From assembly GCA_020053595.1 (NCBI GenBank), contig JAGVMV010000008.1, positions 1-42,529 of the forward strand: a DNA stretch of 42,529 nucleotides, given 5' to 3'. The stretch's first letter is position 1. The number at the start of each line of letters is the position of its first letter. Shown here in pieces: positions 7,957 through 16,275 of the stretch. The DNA is from Thermoleophilia bacterium. GTDB taxonomy: Bacteria; Actinomycetota; Thermoleophilia; BMS3ABIN01. The notes beneath the pieces were generated by a model. That model worked only from the letters and a program-made list of their open reading frames with translations, was not told the DNA's origin and did no database searches. Position numbers and translations under genes: made by a program.

Positions 7957-9481
7957 GAAAAACCTTCCTTGTATCCCAGTCGACCCTTACCGATCTCTTG
8001 CCGGCGGGGTCCAGGTAGATAAGTTTCTGATCGTGGGACAGTGGCACGGTGCGTGCCCTCTGGCCATCCGCCGGGGACAGATACTCTTCGAAGATGATCA
8101 CCTGGTCGACTCCCCGGGGCAACTCGATCGACGGGTCCTGCTCCACCGATGGATCAAAACACCAATGCCGGTATCCGGGCAGATAATACGAGGCCTGCTG
8201 GTAATCAAATACGGAGATGATGAAGGTGGAATCCGGCTTGAATCTTACCTTGATCGTATCGATCTTCGAGCGCAGGATGCCGTCCCTGGCCGCCAGCCGG
8301 TTTGCCGAAAGTGGCGGACTCAGAATCAGGAACAGAAACATATTGACGGCGACCATGGCCATTGCAAGACCCAAGACTATCCATTGTGCCAGGCGCGTTG
8401 CGTTTGCCGCCGGCACGGCGGCATCGCTCTTCCCCGCCTTCCTTTCGGCCAGCCAGCCGGCGAATATTTGCAGACCCCGGACACCGAGGAGCAGCGCCGC
8501 CGGCAGAAACGAGAATACATACCCGAATTCACCGATGTGGATAAAAATATAAAAGAGCAGGCTGGGCGCCATCCAGACGGCCAGAAACAGGAGACGCCGG
8601 TCCCATAGCCTGCCGCGCGTCCGCGGCAGTAAAACCATCAGCAGAAATACCGGGACCAGCGCCAGGGCAGCGGACAGGCCATAGAGGAGAAAGCGCAGCA
8701 GGGTAAAGGTGTTGGTAGCCAGCGCCGCGACGCCGATGCCGAATACCGAGAAGTAGGTCATCAGGTAATCGCTCTGCAGCGAGGAGGCTTCCCGGTAAGG
8801 GCCGAAACCTCCCGACAGCAGGGCTGAGGGTATGTACCAGGCCGCTATGCCGAGCATTAGCAGGCCGGCCGCGCCGGCCAGGCGCCAGCGGCCCTTGTTC
8901 CAGATGCCCAGCGCCAAAAGCGGCAGCAGGAAAGGCAGCAGATCCTGGCGAAAACCCGACGCCAGGGCCAGTGCCAGCGATGCCGGCAGCACCCAGCTCC
9001 CGCGGCCCTCCCAGGCGAGATAGATCATTCCGGCAACGATGGTGCTGAGAAAACCAAGCAGGGTATAGGGCAGCGCCACTTCGCTCAGCGACCAGAAGCT
9101 GAGACTGGTCGCCAGCAGGAGCGCCGCCGCCAGGCCGGTGTCCCGGCCGAGGATGATCCGCCCCAGCCAGTAGAGAGCCGCGACCGCGGCCGCAGCAAAG
9201 AAGATGCTGATCCAGACCATGGCGGCGTTGGGATCGCCAAACAGACGGTTAACCAGCCAGACAAGACCCACATAGAAAATGTGGCCCGGCGGCTGAGGCT
9301 GGTGGGCGGTGACGTCAAAGTGCTCGATTGCCCGGGTGTAGAGCACCGAATCCCAGGCATACAGCAGGGTGGTGCGGAAGGGTATCCTGATCAGGAAAGC
9401 CGCGAGAAAAAGGGCGGCCGCGATCAGCCAGTCCCGGCCTTCCCAGCGGTTGCCGCGACGGCGGAAGTCATCTGCTGTCAT
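7943..9481 (-). CDS. Polytopic membrane glycosyltransferase-like protein (GT39/ArnT-type)
   Basis: About 512 residues with some ten membrane segments. The N-terminus (RDWLIAAALFLAAFLIRIPF, then AWDSVLYTRAIEHF and QPQPPGHIFYVGLVWLVNRL) has the acidic residue after the first membrane segment and the PPGHI-type loop of ArnT/PMT glycosyltransferases, which use polyprenyl-phosphate sugars. The C-terminal 110 residues are extracytoplasmic. I chose ATG at 9481 with GGGGGATCG upstream. A longer frame would run into the cytochrome gene and adds low-complexity sequence. It lies between a diheme lipoprotein and a methyltransferase. Substrate and acceptor are unknown. Confidence 0.75.
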   Translation of the reverse strand: MTADDFRRRGNRWEGRDWLIAAALFLAAFLIRIPFRTTLLYAWDSVLYTRAIEHFDVTAHQPQPPGHIFYVGLVWLVNRLFGDPNAAMVWISIFFAAAAVAALYWLGRIILGRDTGLAAALLLATSLSFWSLSEVALPYTLLGFLSTIVAGMIYLAWEGRGSWVLPASLALALASGFRQDLLPFLLPLLALGIWNKGRWRLAGAAGLLMLGIAAWYIPSALLSGGFGPYREASSLQSDYLMTYFSVFGIGVAALATNTFTLLRFLLYGLSAALALVPVFLLMVLLPRTRGRLWDRRLLFLAVWMAPSLLFYIFIHIGEFGYVFSFLPAALLLGVRGLQIFAGWLAERKAGKSDAAVPAANATRLAQWIVLGLAMAMVAVNMFLFLILSPPLSANRLAARDGILRSKIDTIKVRFKPDSTFIISVFDYQQASYYLPGYRHWCFDPSVEQDPSIELPRGVDQVIIFEEYLSPADGQRARTVPLSHDQKLIYLDPAGKRSVRVDWDTRKVFLEDE

Positions 9482-9530
9482 CGATCCCCCATCGCCACGA
9501 TCAAGTTCGTCCGGCTTGCCGCAACAGCCA

Positions 9531-9761
9531 TCACGGTTGGACCGGGTTATGGCAGGATGTGCACTTATCCTTTTTTGGATGGTTTGTGCGGGGAGCGCCC
9601 TGGGACCCGTCTTCATGGCAGCTGACACAGTTTTCGTAGACGCCCGACGCGGAGTGGGGAGCGGGCGGCGGCGAGGAGCCCGTGAGAGCGCAGCCCCAGA
9701 GGCCCAGGGATAAAATAACGGCCGTAATTACGGCTGCCGCTGATTTCAAGATGTACACCAC
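9531..9761 (-). CDS. Small diheme c-type cytochrome lipoprotein
   Basis: The product has only 76 residues. A hydrophobic signal (SAAAVITAVILSLGLWGC) ends in a lipobox Cys, followed by a short Ser/Pro linker. Then come two heme c attachment motifs, CVSCH and CTSCH, with an extra His (TNHPKK) between them. It is expected to be lipid-anchored outside the membrane and to carry two hemes, attached by the CcsA/ResB system encoded at 4176-6593. The start is GTG at 9761 or a TTG 12 bases later, with GGAGGG just upstream. It follows the ahb heme genes on the same strand. It could be an electron-transfer subunit or a fragment of a larger multiheme family. Confidence 0.8.
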   Translation of the reverse strand: MVYILKSAAAVITAVILSLGLWGCALTGSSPPPAPHSASGVYENCVSCHEDGSQGAPRTNHPKKDKCTSCHNPVQP

Positions 9762-9821
9762 CCTCCGCCCCGAAAGAAGCAGATGCAGCCATGCTTCCCC
9801 ATTTAGATGCCCGAAACTGCC

Positions 9822-10307
9822 TTAGTCCTGCTCAGCAAAATATTTCATGCTGATTTTCTTGAACTCCCGGCTGCTGAAAAGTAGCTCGTATTCGTCGATT
9901 CCCACTTTTTCGGCCAGCGCCGCCGCTACCTCGTTGCACCCCTCGGGCGTAGCGGCGTGGATCATGGCGAACAGGTTGTAGCTCCAGCCCTCCGCCCGGG
10001 GACGCTGGTAACAGTGGCTGACCTCGCTGGCTTCAGCCAGGATGCGGCCCACTTCCTCGGCCCGTTCATCGGGAACATCCCAGGCGGTCATGGAGTTGGC
10101 CTTGTAGCCGAGGCGCTGGTGGCGAACCATGGCCCCGAAACGCCGGATGGTGCCATCGGCGAGCCACTCCCTGACCTTTTCCAGAACTTCGTCTTCTGTC
10201 AGGCCCACGGCAGCGGCGATATCGGCGAACGGCGATGCCGTCACCGGGATGTCGTCCTGCAGCAGCCGGACCAGCTCGCGCTCTTTTGGTGAAAATATCC
10301 TATCCAT
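9822..10307 (-). CDS. ahbB: Siroheme decarboxylase subunit AhbB
   Basis: This Lrp/AsnC-fold protein of 161 residues has an N-terminal winged helix (about 10-60) and a RAM-like C-terminal domain. Diagnostic stretches are IRRFGAMVRHQRLGYKANSM, the VSHCYQRP motif and WSYNLFAMIHA. These match the AhbB/NirL type that, with AhbA, removes two carboxyl groups from siroheme to give 12,18-didecarboxysiroheme. The start codon overlaps the end of ahbA by 8 bp. It is the last heme gene in the leftward cobA/hemD-ahbC-ahbD-ahbA-ahbB cluster. Confidence 0.92.
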   Translation of the reverse strand: MDRIFSPKERELVRLLQDDIPVTASPFADIAAAVGLTEDEVLEKVREWLADGTIRRFGAMVRHQRLGYKANSMTAWDVPDERAEEVGRILAEASEVSHCYQRPRAEGWSYNLFAMIHAATPEGCNEVAAALAEKVGIDEYELLFSSREFKKISMKYFAEQD

Positions 10308-10755
10308 CGATGACCGGCAGGTCGACCTGGATCTTGAACAGCCGTTCGGCGGGCAGGTTAATGATCGGACCGATGCCGGCCCGCTTCTCCATCTCGCTGA
10401 GTATCTCGCGGATACGGTCGCGGTTGGGGGCTATGCAGGTGAACCAGACGTTGTAATGATGATTGCGTTCGTAGTTGTGGGTGACATTCAGGTACGAGTT
10501 GATAACCTCCACGGCCTGATCGAGCTTTTCCTCCGGCACGTGGACCGCGCACAGGGTGCTCGCGTAGCCGATCTTGCGGGAATCGAACGAGGCGCCCATG
10601 CGACGTATCTCGCCGGACTCCTTGATGCCCTTGATGCGCTCGATGACCTCATCCTCGCCAATACCGATCTTCTCCCCGATGTCGGCGTAGGGACGGGCAC
10701 TGACCGGAAAACCGGCCTGTATGAGCGTCACAATTTTTTTATCAGTATCATCCAT
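10300..10755 (-). CDS. ahbA: Siroheme decarboxylase subunit AhbA
   Basis: At 151 residues it is the Lrp-like partner of AhbB. After a winged-helix N-terminus it carries IRRMGASFDSRKIGYASTLC, VTHNYERNHHYNVWFTCIAP and a C-terminal RLFKIQVDLPV. These are features of AhbA/NirD-type siroheme decarboxylase chains rather than of amino-acid-responsive regulators. It lies 26 bp downstream of ahbD and overlaps ahbB. The assignment of A versus B follows the THNYxRxHxYNVWF and SHCYxRP motifs respectively. Confidence 0.92.
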   Translation of the reverse strand: MDDTDKKIVTLIQAGFPVSARPYADIGEKIGIGEDEVIERIKGIKESGEIRRMGASFDSRKIGYASTLCAVHVPEEKLDQAVEVINSYLNVTHNYERNHHYNVWFTCIAPNRDRIREILSEMEKRAGIGPIINLPAERLFKIQVDLPVIDG

Positions 10756-10781
10756 AAATTAACCGTACCCGGACCGGCAGC

Positions 10782-11861
10782 CTATTTCTTTTTTGCTTTC
10801 GGTTCGTACACACAATACGGCTCTTCCGCCAGATAGTCGCCGGTCAGCTCGAAGGCCCTGGCCCGGCAGCCGCCGCAGAAACGGCGGTATTCGCAGTAGC
10901 CACAGCGTCCATGATAACCGTCCAGGTCGCGCATCTGTTTGAACACCGGCGAACCGCTCCAGACCTCGCCGAAACTCTGTTCGTTGAGGTCGCCGCATTT
11001 TACATCAAGGAAGCCGCAAATCTGAACCTCTCCCTTGTAAGAGATAAAACAGAAGCCCTGGCCGCCGAGGCAGCCCTTGGCGCGGGCGTCCATGCCGAAC
11101 TCTTCCGGCGTGACCTTAAGGCCGTCTTCGTGGGCCCGTTGTCTGAGGATGCGATAGTAATGCGGCGCACAGGTGGGCTTGAAATGCAGCGGCACGACAT
11201 CACGCTGGTCATAGACCCAGTTGAGCGTCTCCTCGTACTGCTCGGGAGAGAGTTCCTGGGCCGCCAGCTCCTTGCCGCGCCCGGTGGGAACCAGCAGGAA
11301 GGGATGGAAGGCCACCGCGCCCAGATCGATGGCGAGCTGGAGGATGTCCGGCAGCTCCGCCAGGTTGACCTTGGTCACGGTCGTGTTGATCTGAAACTCG
11401 AGCCCGGCCTTTTTCGCGTTCTCGATGCCCTTGATAGCTTCATCGAAGGCGCCGGGAACGCGGCGGAAATCGTCGTGAGTTTCGGCGGTGGCGCCGTCGA
11501 TGCTGATGCTGATGCGCTCGATGCCGGCGTCCCTGAGCTTGCCGGCATTCTCCTCGTTGAGGAGAGTGCCACAAGGGGACATGACCATCTTCAGCCCCTT
11601 ATCGGTGCCGTAGCGGGCGATCTCATAGATGTTCTCGCGGAGCATCGGATCGCCGCCGGTAAGGATGACGATGGGGCTGCCCGTAGCGGCGATCTCATCG
11701 ATCACCTGGAAACATTTCTCGGTGGAAAGCTCGCCGGGGTACGGCCCCTTGTTGGCGGCGGCGCGGCAGTGGCGGCAGGAAAGGCCGCAGCGGCGGGTGA
11801 CTTCCCAGGCTACCAGCCGTGGCGAGGCCGGGTCTCCGGGTTTGCCGCCCGGATGCCCCAT
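10782..11861 (-). CDS. ahbD: Radical SAM heme b synthase AhbD
   Basis: The enzyme oxidatively decarboxylates the two propionates of iron-coproporphyrin III to the vinyls of heme b. The radical SAM motif CGLSCRHC sits about 24 residues in, after SPRLVAWEVTRR. A GGDPML motif follows. The C-terminal SPASM-type cysteines include GCLGGQGFC, QICGFL and CGYCEYRRFCGGC. ATG at 11861 gives 359 residues; a longer frame overlaps ahbC with low-complexity sequence, and a TTG overlapping the ahbC stop is another candidate. The substrate comes from AhbC, the next gene upstream. SPASM enzymes also modify peptides, but this sequence matches the AhbD subfamily and its operon. Confidence 0.93.
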   Translation of the reverse strand: MGHPGGKPGDPASPRLVAWEVTRRCGLSCRHCRAAANKGPYPGELSTEKCFQVIDEIAATGSPIVILTGGDPMLRENIYEIARYGTDKGLKMVMSPCGTLLNEENAGKLRDAGIERISISIDGATAETHDDFRRVPGAFDEAIKGIENAKKAGLEFQINTTVTKVNLAELPDILQLAIDLGAVAFHPFLLVPTGRGKELAAQELSPEQYEETLNWVYDQRDVVPLHFKPTCAPHYYRILRQRAHEDGLKVTPEEFGMDARAKGCLGGQGFCFISYKGEVQICGFLDVKCGDLNEQSFGEVWSGSPVFKQMRDLDGYHGRCGYCEYRRFCGGCRARAFELTGDYLAEEPYCVYEPKAKKK

Positions 11862-11886
11862 CGGAGGCCCGCCCTGGTGTCCGTGC

Positions 11887-13089
11887 TCAGCCAATCTCCT
11901 CGTCGGTGAGGTAGCAGGCGGGATCGGGGGCCCAGGGGTCGCCATGGACCAGGTCGGCGCGGACGCGCAGGGCGCCGCCGCAGGCATCGAAATACTTGCA
12001 GGTGGCGCAACGGCCGTGGATGTGGCTGCGGCGGTCCTTCAGGCCCGCCATCAGCGGGTCGGAGGTGTCCATCCAGATCTCGCTGAACGGGCGCTCGCGC
12101 ACGTTGCCGAAACTGTAGTGCATCCAGAACTGGTCCGCATGGACATTGCCCTGGAAATCTATGTCGCCGAAACCGACACCCGAGCTGTAAAGGCCGCCGC
12201 CGTTCCATTTAAGCAGCTTCATGACCTCAGCCGCACGCTCGGGGGATTCCTCGAGCAGCTTCATATACAGGTAAATGCCGTCCACGTGGTTATCCACCGT
12301 CAGGATATCCTTCTCCAGTCCGCGATCGTGCAAATCCTTCGTACGCTGGAGGATAATATCCAGCGCGTCGCGGCTTTCCTCGTGGGTAAGATCATCGCTC
12401 TCCTTGCCCCGGCCGGAATAGACCAGGTGGTAGAAGCAGGCGCGGTCGATCCTTTCCGCCTCGATGAAATCGAAGATCCGGTGCAGGTCCTTATAGTTGT
12501 GGCGCGTGAGAGTCAGACGAAGTCCCACCCGCTGCTCCACCGCCTTGCAGTTGCGGAAGCCCTCCATCGCCTTGTCGAAGGCGCCCTTCTTGCCGCGGAA
12601 GGCATCGTTGATGTCATCGATTCCGTCGAGGCTGATGCCCACATAGGTGAAGCCCAGGTCCTTGATGCGCTGCGCCACCTCGCGGGTGATCAGCGTGCCG
12701 TTGGTGGAGAGCGTCGGACGGATGCCAAGCTTTACGGCGTGCCCGACCAGCTCGAAGAGATCCTTGCGCATCAGTGGTTCACCGCCGGAGAAAAGCAGGG
12801 CGGGAATCTGGAAGCCGGCCAGGTCGTCGATCAGCGCCTTGCCTTCTTCAGTCGAGAGCTCGCCCTCGTACTTCTTCGACTCGGAGTCCGTGTAGCAGTG
12901 CACGCACCTGAGGTTGCAGGTGCGGCTGATGTTCCAGGCGACCACCGGACGGCGTTCGGCCGCCGTTTTGGGTTCACGCGGAATGCGAGGGGCGCCGGAC
13001 ATCTCCGGCTTGCCCTTGTGGCTGTGGCCATAGCGCAGGGAGTCGGCGGGGGTGTCGCGGTCGCAATATAGGCGGGTGATATCGATCAT
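11887..13089 (-). CDS. ahbC: Radical SAM 12,18-didecarboxysiroheme deacetylase AhbC
   Basis: This enzyme removes two acetate side chains from didecarboxysiroheme to give iron-coproporphyrin III. The N-terminus MIDITRLYCD...SLRYGH is characteristic of AhbC. The radical SAM motif CNLRCVHCY lies near residue 59 and GGEPLM near 101. SPASM-like cysteines occur in CATCKYFDACGG near the C-terminus. At 400 residues it is of family length. It is encoded between cobA/hemD, which makes the siroheme precursor, and ahbD, so gene order follows pathway logic. The start ATG at 13089 is 48 bp after the cobA/hemD stop. Confidence 0.94.
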   Translation of the reverse strand: MIDITRLYCDRDTPADSLRYGHSHKGKPEMSGAPRIPREPKTAAERRPVVAWNISRTCNLRCVHCYTDSESKKYEGELSTEEGKALIDDLAGFQIPALLFSGGEPLMRKDLFELVGHAVKLGIRPTLSTNGTLITREVAQRIKDLGFTYVGISLDGIDDINDAFRGKKGAFDKAMEGFRNCKAVEQRVGLRLTLTRHNYKDLHRIFDFIEAERIDRACFYHLVYSGRGKESDDLTHEESRDALDIILQRTKDLHDRGLEKDILTVDNHVDGIYLYMKLLEESPERAAEVMKLLKWNGGGLYSSGVGFGDIDFQGNVHADQFWMHYSFGNVRERPFSEIWMDTSDPLMAGLKDRRSHIHGRCATCKYFDACGGALRVRADLVHGDPWAPDPACYLTDEEIG

Positions 13090-13137
13090 AATCTTTTCCT
13101 CAAATCTTTAGCCGCGGGACATATCAGGCCTGTTCCT

Positions 13138-14703
13138 TCAGGCGCCTGCCCCGCCGATGAGCGCCCGGACCAGTCCCGGTATGGTGTACTCGTCCGCCAC
13201 CAGGTCGACCCGGAGGCCCAGCTCCCGGGCGGTTTCAGCTGTCACGGGGCCGATGCAGGCGATGGTCACGTTCGCGGGGAGATCCTGGAAGTCGAATCCT
13301 TCGAGGAGCTTCACAAAATTCTTTACCGTGGACGAGCTCGTAAAAGTAATGATATCAATTTCGCCGGCGGAGAGCATATCCTTCATCTCGCCGGAACCGC
13401 TGTCGTCGAGCATGGTTTCGTAAGCGGGGACGACCTCGACCCGGGCTCCCGCTTCGGCAAGTTTCTCGGGGAGAACCTCGCGGGCTTCTTTCGCCCGGGG
13501 AATGAGCACGCTGCCGTCGGCCGCCCCACGTTCCAGCAACCCTTCGAGGACCGCTTCGGCGCGGTACTCCGCCGGGACAAAATCGAGCCTGAGGCCGCGT
13601 GTCTCCAACGCCGCCGCCGTTGCCGGCCCGATGGCGCCCAGCTTTGCTCCCCTGAGGTCGCGAACGTCACCCTCACGGTTGAGCCTGGCAAAGAACTGCT
13701 CGACACCATTGACGCTGGTGAAGACGATCCAGTCGTAAGCGGGCCCAGCGGCGGTATCGCCACCTGTATCGCTGCCGGCGCGCAGTTTTGCAATCGCCGC
13801 GTCCAGGGCCGCGTAGCCGTCAGCAGGCGGGTTCACCTTGATAGTGGGGAACTCGACCGGCACCGCCCCCGTATCCGCCAGGGCCGTCACCAGGTCACTG
13901 GCCTGGCTGCGTGACCGGGTGACCACGACACGCTTGCCGAACAGCGGCCGGTCTTCGAACCAGCGCAGCTTTTCCCGCAGGGACACGACCTCGCCGACGA
14001 TGGTGATCGCCGGCGCCTTGAAACCGCGCTCTTTGACCAGTTCAACGATATTTGTTAAAGTGCCGGTGAGCGTCTCCTGCCGCGGGGTCGTGCCCCAGCG
14101 GATGAGCGCCACCGGCGTCTCGGGATCGCGGCCGTTGGCGGTCAGATTACTGACGATGTAGGGCAGGTTCTTGACGCCCATGAGAAAAACCAGCGTGCCG
14201 ATGCCGGTCGAAATCTTGTCCCACTTGATAGTTGACTCTTCCTTGGTGGGATCCTCGTGGCCGGTGATAAATGCCACGTCGGTTGTCAGCCCCCGGTGTG
14301 TCACCGGGATGCCGGCGTAAGCGGGTACGGCGTAGGCAGAAGAAATGCCCGGAACGACCTCGAAGGGGACTCCCGCCTCGTGCAGGGCCAGCGCCTCTTC
14401 CCCGCCGCGGCCGAAGATGAAGGAGTCGCCGCCCTTGAGCCGGGTGACAACGTGCCCCGCCAGGCCCTTGTCCACCAGCAGCTGGCAGATATCTTCCTGC
14501 TGCATTGTGTGGTCGCCGCCCTTCTTGCCCACGTAGATAAGCTCGGCGTCCGGCGCGGCGTAACCGAGCAGCGGCTTGCCGGCCAGATAATCGTAGACGA
14601 TGACGTCGGCGCGGCGCATGCACTCAACGCCCTTCAGCGTAAACAGGCCGGGGTCGCCCGGACCGGCGCCGACCAGATAAACCTTACCCGTTTGCTTGCT
14701 CAT
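13138..14703 (-). CDS. cobA-hemD: Fused uroporphyrinogen-III C-methyltransferase / uroporphyrinogen-III synthase
   Basis: The 521 residues hold two enzymes. Residues 1-250 are the SAM-dependent methyltransferase (VGAGPGDPGLFTLKG near 11-25, VVTRLKGGDSFIFGRGGEE near 85-103, GIPVTHRG near 131), which converts uroporphyrinogen III to precorrin-2. Residues 255-521 are HemD (GKRVVVTRSRSQASDL, DWIVFTSVNGVEQF, FTSSSTVKNF, IGPVTAETA), which cyclises hydroxymethylbilane. The fusion is common in Firmicutes and Actinobacteria. It feeds the siroheme-dependent route encoded downstream. The Shine-Dalgarno AAGGA lies within an intergenic repeat (14704-14770). Confidence 0.96.
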   Translation of the reverse strand: MSKQTGKVYLVGAGPGDPGLFTLKGVECMRRADVIVYDYLAGKPLLGYAAPDAELIYVGKKGGDHTMQQEDICQLLVDKGLAGHVVTRLKGGDSFIFGRGGEEALALHEAGVPFEVVPGISSAYAVPAYAGIPVTHRGLTTDVAFITGHEDPTKEESTIKWDKISTGIGTLVFLMGVKNLPYIVSNLTANGRDPETPVALIRWGTTPRQETLTGTLTNIVELVKERGFKAPAITIVGEVVSLREKLRWFEDRPLFGKRVVVTRSRSQASDLVTALADTGAVPVEFPTIKVNPPADGYAALDAAIAKLRAGSDTGGDTAAGPAYDWIVFTSVNGVEQFFARLNREGDVRDLRGAKLGAIGPATAAALETRGLRLDFVPAEYRAEAVLEGLLERGAADGSVLIPRAKEAREVLPEKLAEAGARVEVVPAYETMLDDSGSGEMKDMLSAGEIDIITFTSSSTVKNFVKLLEGFDFQDLPANVTIACIGPVTAETARELGLRVDLVADEYTIPGLVRALIGGAGA

Positions 14704-14770
14704 GCTGGATCCTTCGCTTCGCTCAGGACGACACGCCCGAGAATGACACGCCCGAAGATGACATCCACAT
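14704..14770 (-). repeat. Intergenic repeat of the CCTGAGCGAAGCGAAGGATC type with 15-bp tandem units
   Basis: Read leftward, the spacer holds two 15-bp units containing TCGGGCGTGTC, then CCTGAGCGAAGCGAAGGATC just before the cobA-hemD ATG. This motif resembles a short dispersed repeat seen in many unrelated bacterial genomes. Its AAGGA sits 7 bases before the start codon, so the repeat appears to supply the ribosome site. Confidence 0.55.
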
Positions 14771-14772
14771 TC

Positions 14773-15441
14773 CTACTGGTTGGGACTGCCCTCGGGACAG
14801 AGTCCTAGTATCTCATCCGGCTTCTCGAAAAAAAAGTCGGGTTCAAGTTCTTTCAGGCGCACCGGGGTGAACATGCCCCAGCCAACGGCGGCGGTCGCCA
14901 TGCCGGCGGCGTGTCCCGCCTGCATGTCGAAAGGGCTGTCACCGATATAGACCGACTCATCCGGCAACACGTCCAGGCGCCGCATCGCCAGTTGCAACGG
15001 CTGTGGATGTGGCTTGTGATTATCGGTGTCGTCGGTGGTAATCACCGTGCCGAAATAATGTTTGATCGGGATGCTGTGAAAGGCCATGTCCACCGAATGG
15101 CGGCTCTTGGAGGTCACGACCGCCAGCTTTGCCCCGCGGGCCCTGAGCTGCTCGAGCAGTTCATTGATGCCGGGGTAGGTTCGGATGTACTCGTCGTGTT
15201 TGGCATGGTTGAACTCCCGGTAACTGTCATATAATTCCCGCGCCTTCTCGCCGCCGAGAAGTTCCATCTGCTTCATCAACGGCTGCCCGACATTGGCCAT
15301 CAACACCTCGTCCGGCCTGAGCTCTCCCAAGACCTCGAGGGCGGCGTGGCGAAACGAGACGGTGATCAGTTCGGTGGTGTCGATCAGCGTCCCGTCCAGG
15401 TCAAACAGAAAACCTCGATAACATTTTTTTACCAGATCCAT
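14773..15441 (-). CDS. HAD-superfamily phosphatase (PpaX/Gph-like)
   Basis: A 222-residue subfamily IA HAD hydrolase. Motif I is FDLDGTLIDT (about 13-22) with nucleophile and acid/base Asp. Motif II is VVTSK (about 109), motif III is the Lys in NHKPHPQPL, and motif IV is YIGDSPFDMQAG. A helical cap lies between motifs I and II. Relatives hydrolyse pyrophosphate or phosphoglycolate; the exact substrate cannot be read here. It is the third gene of a leftward group with the FmdB-like and surE genes, 9 bp after surE. Confidence 0.85.
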   Translation of the reverse strand: MDLVKKCYRGFLFDLDGTLIDTTELITVSFRHAALEVLGELRPDEVLMANVGQPLMKQMELLGGEKARELYDSYREFNHAKHDEYIRTYPGINELLEQLRARGAKLAVVTSKSRHSVDMAFHSIPIKHYFGTVITTDDTDNHKPHPQPLQLAMRRLDVLPDESVYIGDSPFDMQAGHAAGMATAAVGWGMFTPVRLKELEPDFFFEKPDEILGLCPEGSPNQ

Positions 15442-15450
15442 GAGCTTGCC

Positions 15451-16266
15451 TCAGTCTGCCTCGTGGCCGTTGTCCAGCAGGGCGTCCAGTCCCAGGTTGC
15501 GGATCAGTTCCATCCCCGCCAGGTTGGTCAGGGCGAAATGGATCGGCGTCACCGAGATCATGTCTTCGGACAGGGCGTGGAAGTCGGTGCCCTCCTCTTC
15601 GTGATAGGAAGGGTCGTCGCCGTAAATCTTGTAGCGCTTGCCGCCATTGACGCCGGGGTCTTGCTCCACCAGCTGGTCGCGATAGATACGTTTTCCCAGC
15701 CTGGTCACCGCGGCGCCCCTGATCCGGTCCGCGGTCAGATTGGGCGAGTTGATATTGAGCAGGACCGGTCCGGGCAGACCGTTGTCGAGGATCTTCTTCG
15801 CCAGCTTCGCTGTAAAAGTTGCAACGGTATCGAAGTAAAAGGTGCCCTCGTTGCCTATGGCTTTCCAGCCGCCGGGCCGCTCGATGGAGACGGCGATGGC
15901 GGGAGTTCCCAGCATGATGCCCTCGAAGGCGGCCGCCACGGTGCCAGAATAGGTGATGTCGTCGCCCAGGTTGGGCCCGAGGTTGATGCCGGACACTACG
16001 ATGTCGGGCTGCCATTCGAGAAAACCCAGAGACGCCAGCCTGACGCAGTCCACCGGCGTGCCGTCCACCGAATAACCCATACTGCCATCAGGAAAGGACA
16101 CTTCCTGAACGTCGAGGGATTCACCGATGGTGATACCCCTGCCGATGGCACTGCGGTTCTTGTCAGGGGCGATGACAGCCACCTGGCTGGTGCGCTCCAG
16201 GGCCTGCTTGAGCGCGTACAGGCCGGGCGAAAAAATCCCGTCATCATTGGTAACCAGAATCTTCAA
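15451..16266 (-). CDS. surE: 5'/3'-nucleotidase SurE
   Basis: The 271-residue protein begins MKILVTNDDGIFSPG; the paired Asp (8-9), a Ser and an Asn bind the catalytic metal. ATG at 16266 is clear. Further family blocks are VIAPDKNRSAIG, YSVDGTPVDCVRLA and DIVVSGINLGPNLGDDITYSGTVAAAFEG. SurE removes phosphate from nucleoside monophosphates and can act on short polyphosphate. The neighbouring HAD phosphatase suggests a shared salvage or housekeeping role. Confidence 0.95.
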   Translation of the reverse strand: MKILVTNDDGIFSPGLYALKQALERTSQVAVIAPDKNRSAIGRGITIGESLDVQEVSFPDGSMGYSVDGTPVDCVRLASLGFLEWQPDIVVSGINLGPNLGDDITYSGTVAAAFEGIMLGTPAIAVSIERPGGWKAIGNEGTFYFDTVATFTAKLAKKILDNGLPGPVLLNINSPNLTADRIRGAAVTRLGKRIYRDQLVEQDPGVNGGKRYKIYGDDPSYHEEEGTDFHALSEDMISVTPIHFALTNLAGMELIRNLGLDALLDNGHEAD

Positions 16267-16275
16267 GACGCCGGC

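Noticed and set aside
9822-10755. AhbA and AhbB as Lrp/AsnC transcription regulators
   Set aside because: The IRRxGA, THNYxR and SHCYxRP motifs and the gene context fit siroheme decarboxylase; Lrp-like folds explain the resemblance.
10782-13089. The two radical SAM/SPASM genes as maturases of the small peptides
   Set aside because: Their N-termini, motifs and operon with ahbA, ahbB and cobA-hemD match AhbC and AhbD of heme synthesis. They are also 9-12 kb from copy 1.
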